This document shows positions 13,554 to 15,802 of a stretch of 15,802 nt of DNA, piece after piece. The notes beneath the pieces were generated by a model. The model was not told where the DNA came from, ran no database searches, and worked only from the letters and a program-made list of their open reading frames with translations. The position numbers were made by a program, and so were the translations under genes. Source of the DNA: Candidatus Dormiibacterota bacterium (lineage in GTDB: Bacteria; Chloroflexota; Dormibacteria; Dormibacterales; Dormibacteraceae); the NCBI GenBank assembly GCA_003151665.1, contig PLYD01000070.1, positions 14,870 to 30,671 of the forward strand. Reading direction: 5' to 3'. Positions within the stretch are counted from its first letter, which is position 1. Each line of letters opens with the position of its first letter.

Positions 13554-13568
13554 GGTGGGCGGGAAAGG

Positions 13569-15341
13569 GTGGGACTCCAAACGGTAGCCACCAAAGGCGT
13601 GCGAGCCACCAATGGGGTGGCGGCCGCGCATGGGCCGGGCACCAATGGCGCGGTCGCGCCCCAGCCGGTTGTCAAGCTGACGCACGTCTTCAAGCTCTTC
13701 GGCCGGACGCCGGTGCTGAACAACATCAGCATCTCGGTCGCCGCAGGCGAGATTGTCGAGATCATCGGCCCCAGCGGCGCCGGCAAAACCACGCTTCTCC
13801 GGCTGATTCACGGTCAGCTCCGGCCGAATCGCGGAGAGGTCTGGGTTGAGGGGCACGGCCTCCATCGGTGGTGGCGGCGAGGGCTCGGCCGCATCCGGCG
13901 CGACGTAGCGTTCCTCTACCAGGAGCAGCGCCTCCTGCCGCGCCTGACCGCCCTTGAAAACCTCATTTTTGCGATGCAGATCGGCGACCCCGAGGTCCCG
14001 CACCGAACCATCAAGCGGCGGGCATTGGACGCGCTCGAGGGACTTAGCCTGGGGAGCCGGCGTGGCGCGTATCCGCACCAGCTCTCCGCCGGCGAACGCC
14101 AGCGCGTCGCTGTCGCCCGTGCGCTCTCCGGGCGGCCAAAAGTCCTTCTGGCTGACGAGCCGCTTGGGTCGATCGACGACGAGAACGCTCAGATCGTGAT
14201 GCGGCTGCTTGAGGAGGCTGCTGCCAACGGCACCGCTGTCATCGTCGCTACTCACCGTCCCACCTTCGCCGCGCACCGGGTCCTGCGCCTGCCGAGCGGA
14301 GAGCTCCTGGTGAGCCGAGACCGCTCGAACTCGAACGGCAAACACCCCGGCATTTCTCTGTGGCGACTAATCCGTCCGGCAGCATCCCGCACACGCAAGA
14401 ATGGGCACGTCGTGGTGGCCAGGCTGCCGCTGTGGCGCCGGCTTATCGCGCTCGCAGACAACAGCTTTCGCCTGGTCGTCCTCAGCGGCCTCAGCAGCTG
14501 GGCACGCGACCTACGGCTGACGGCGCCGGCCCTGGGCTCGATGGCGATGACGCTGGTCCTTTGCGGGATGCTCGCGCTGGTTGGCATCTCGATCGCCACC
14601 GTTGCCGGCCAACAGGCCGGCCAGGCATCGATAGTCAGGGTCTATCTCGCAACCGACGCCTCACCGTCGGCGGTCGCCGCGCTCGAGGACAGGCTCCGTG
14701 CCGACCCCCGCGTGAGTACGGTCACCGAGATCAGCGCTGAGCAGGCGCTTCAGGACGCGCAAAACAGACCGGGCCTCGGCGCGCTGGCGGGCCTCGCTGG
14801 CTCCAACCCGTTCTCGGCCAGTCTCGACGTCCAGGCGACGCAGGTTGGAGAGGTAGCCGCGATCGCGGCGGAGGTCGTCGGCGACCCCGCGGTCGACGCC
14901 ACGTATCCGACGTCCTATGACCCCGGCACGTACAACCGCTTGCGCAATATCGCCCTGGTCATCGGCGGCATCGGCGCCGGACTCCTGCTGCTCTTCGCAG
15001 TGGTGGCCTACGCGGTTGCGGCCAACTCGATGCGGGCGATCGCCGCTGCGCGTCAGAACGAGGTGACGGTGACGCGTCTTCTCGGCGCCCGGGTTTGGAT
15101 GGTGCGCGGACCTTTCGTCACCGAAGGCCTGGTGACCGGCGCATTGGCCGGCGCGCTGGCCGCGGCGGCAGTGGTTGGGGTCTGGACGCTGGCCTCCGGC
15201 CTGGGGTCGCAGACCTACTCGCAAATCCTTCCGGGCGTCGGCCCGAATTCCGTGCGTTATGTGGCCGCCGCCGTAATGGTGGCTGGTCTTGCACTCGGCG
15301 CGCTTACGGCGAGGCTCGGATTTCGGCGAATGCGCGCATGA
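13569..15341 (+). CDS. FtsE-FtsX fusion: division ABC ATPase and permease in one polypeptide
   Basis: This 590-residue protein joins two normally separate divisome proteins. Residues about 35-250 are an FtsE ATPase: Walker A GPSGAGKTT (67-75), Q-loop YQEQRLLP (117-124), signature LSAGERQ (172-178), Walker B VLLADEP (192-198), H-loop H229. Residues about 285-590 have FtsX topology: a helix near 320-345, an outside domain of about 115 residues (RVYLATDASPSAVAALEDRL onward), then three helices (about 462-487, 513-540, 563-583) with the family stretch RQNEVTVTRLLGARVWMVRGPF. A basic linker (about 250-290) joins them. FtsEX uses ATP to switch on cell-wall hydrolases at the septum. The start GTG at 13569 leaves about 35 low-complexity residues before the ATPase; a later GTG at 13620 is possible. 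The stop overlaps the next ATG. Confidence 0.88.
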   Translation: MGLQTVATKGVRATNGVAAAHGPGTNGAVAPQPVVKLTHVFKLFGRTPVLNNISISVAAGEIVEIIGPSGAGKTTLLRLIHGQLRPNRGEVWVEGHGLHRWWRRGLGRIRRDVAFLYQEQRLLPRLTALENLIFAMQIGDPEVPHRTIKRRALDALEGLSLGSRRGAYPHQLSAGERQRVAVARALSGRPKVLLADEPLGSIDDENAQIVMRLLEEAAANGTAVIVATHRPTFAAHRVLRLPSGELLVSRDRSNSNGKHPGISLWRLIRPAASRTRKNGHVVVARLPLWRRLIALADNSFRLVVLSGLSSWARDLRLTAPALGSMAMTLVLCGMLALVGISIATVAGQQAGQASIVRVYLATDASPSAVAALEDRLRADPRVSTVTEISAEQALQDAQNRPGLGALAGLAGSNPFSASLDVQATQVGEVAAIAAEVVGDPAVDATYPTSYDPGTYNRLRNIALVIGGIGAGLLLLFAVVAYAVAANSMRAIAAARQNEVTVTRLLGARVWMVRGPFVTEGLVTGALAGALAAAAVVGVWTLASGLGSQTYSQILPGVGPNSVRYVAAAVMVAGLALGALTARLGFRRMRA

Positions 15342-15802
15342 GACGAACACTCGCGCGCCTGGTCACGCTGTGCGCGCTGATCGGCTTGCTCGTACCTGGC
15401 GGAATCTCGGTGGGCTACGCGACCTGCCCGAACCCAGGCACCTCAGGCTCACGCGTGACCTGTCCCCCGCCGCCCGATCCAAACCAGGCTGCCTACAACA
15501 AGCTTCGAAAACGCCTTGGTGGCGATCTGGCTCGGGCGCTGACGAGCCAAGAGCAGTTGAGCATTGCGCTCTTGGAATCGGCGGCGAGCGAGCAGAACCT
15601 AAATGCGAACATCGTCAGCGAGGAAGCCAAGGTCGCAGCGATCGAGGCCCAGATAAGCCAGCTCCAAACCGACATCGCCATTACGCAAAGTCGCATCGAC
15701 GTGGAGCAGGCCCAGGTCGCCTCACTCGCGGTGGCGATCTCCAGGCAGCCAGACTCCTGGCTCGTGCAGATTGCCCGGGCTGGAAACCTTCACGACGCGC
15801 TC
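15338..15802 (+). CDS. Secreted coiled-coil protein, likely FtsEX-dependent murein hydrolase or activator (3' end outside window)
   Basis: The 155 codons seen encode a signal peptide (MRRTLARL, then a hydrophobic core ending near VGYA), a short Pro/Cys-rich linker with two cysteines (C30, C42), and then a long heptad-like helix. That helix (about 50-135) is rich in Gln, Glu, Ala and Leu and includes EAKVAAIEAQISQLQTDIA. The segment SWLVQIARAGNLHDAL after it resembles the hairpin tip region of PcsB/CwlO/EnvC-type coiled coils. These partners dock on the FtsX outer domain. The ATG overlaps the FtsEX fusion stop as ATGA, so the pair is co-translated. The C-terminal domain (CHAP, NlpC/P60 or LytM) is beyond the window, so hydrolase versus activator cannot be decided. 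Confidence 0.75.
   Translation, partial: MRRTLARLVTLCALIGLLVPGGISVGYATCPNPGTSGSRVTCPPPPDPNQAAYNKLRKRLGGDLARALTSQEQLSIALLESAASEQNLNANIVSEEAKVAAIEAQISQLQTDIAITQSRIDVEQAQVASLAVAISRQPDSWLVQIARAGNLHDAL

Noticed and set aside
13470..13568. Possible small gene in the gap before the FtsEX fusion
   Set aside because: No frame with a start, ribosome binding site and coding-like composition; only a hairpin and a weak -10 are seen.
13470..14345. 291-codon minus-strand open frame opposite the FtsE domain
   Set aside because: The plus strand carries all ABC ATPase motifs; the minus-strand product has none and is a composition artefact.

Overview
The window is a GC-rich bacterial chromosome segment with GTG and TTG as well as ATG starts, short intergenic gaps and several ATGA start/stop overlaps. 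A menaquinol-type Rieske/cytochrome b operon with a PDWY motif, a type I glutamine synthetase and an FtsEX module suggest a member of the Terrabacteria. I would guess Chloroflexota or Candidatus Dormiibacterota; this is an inference from protein character only, because no rRNA is present.

Layout. Positions 1-531 hold the 3' end of trpS. Positions 562-2480 are a three-gene respiratory operon: Rieske protein, cytochrome b6-like protein and subunit-IV-like protein. Positions 2632-4849 (minus) encode a small TPR-like protein followed by an overlapping membrane processive GT2 glycosyltransferase. Positions 4864-5250 encode a thioredoxin. Positions 5441-9068 are a nitrogen-assimilation block: amt and glnB overlap on the minus strand and diverge from glnA across a roughly 275 bp control region. 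Positions 9121-10920 (minus) encode a GAF plus PucR/CdaR-type regulator that converges on glnA across a strong terminator. Positions 11201-12823 hold a class V aminotransferase/cysteine-desulfurase-like gene and a small two-helix membrane protein. Positions 12828-13473 are a decayed glycoside hydrolase family 5 remnant. Positions 13569-15802 hold a single-polypeptide FtsE-FtsX fusion, translationally coupled to a secreted coiled-coil protein that resembles FtsEX-controlled murein hydrolases or their activators and runs off the window.

The most unusual signals are two. First, a structured intergenic repeat occurs three times (about 2481-2631 plus, 5252-5430 minus, 10979-11157 plus). Its hairpins are kept by compensatory or G-U changes, and an ATG-containing core is nearly invariant. 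I cannot match it to any RNA or repeat family I know. Second, FtsE and FtsX are fused into one 590-residue protein. Smaller points of interest are a PII protein without the modifiable T-loop Tyr51, next to a glutamine synthetase that keeps its adenylylation tyrosine, and repeated TGTGGAT motifs between amt and glnA.

No tRNA, rRNA, CRISPR array or insertion sequence was seen.
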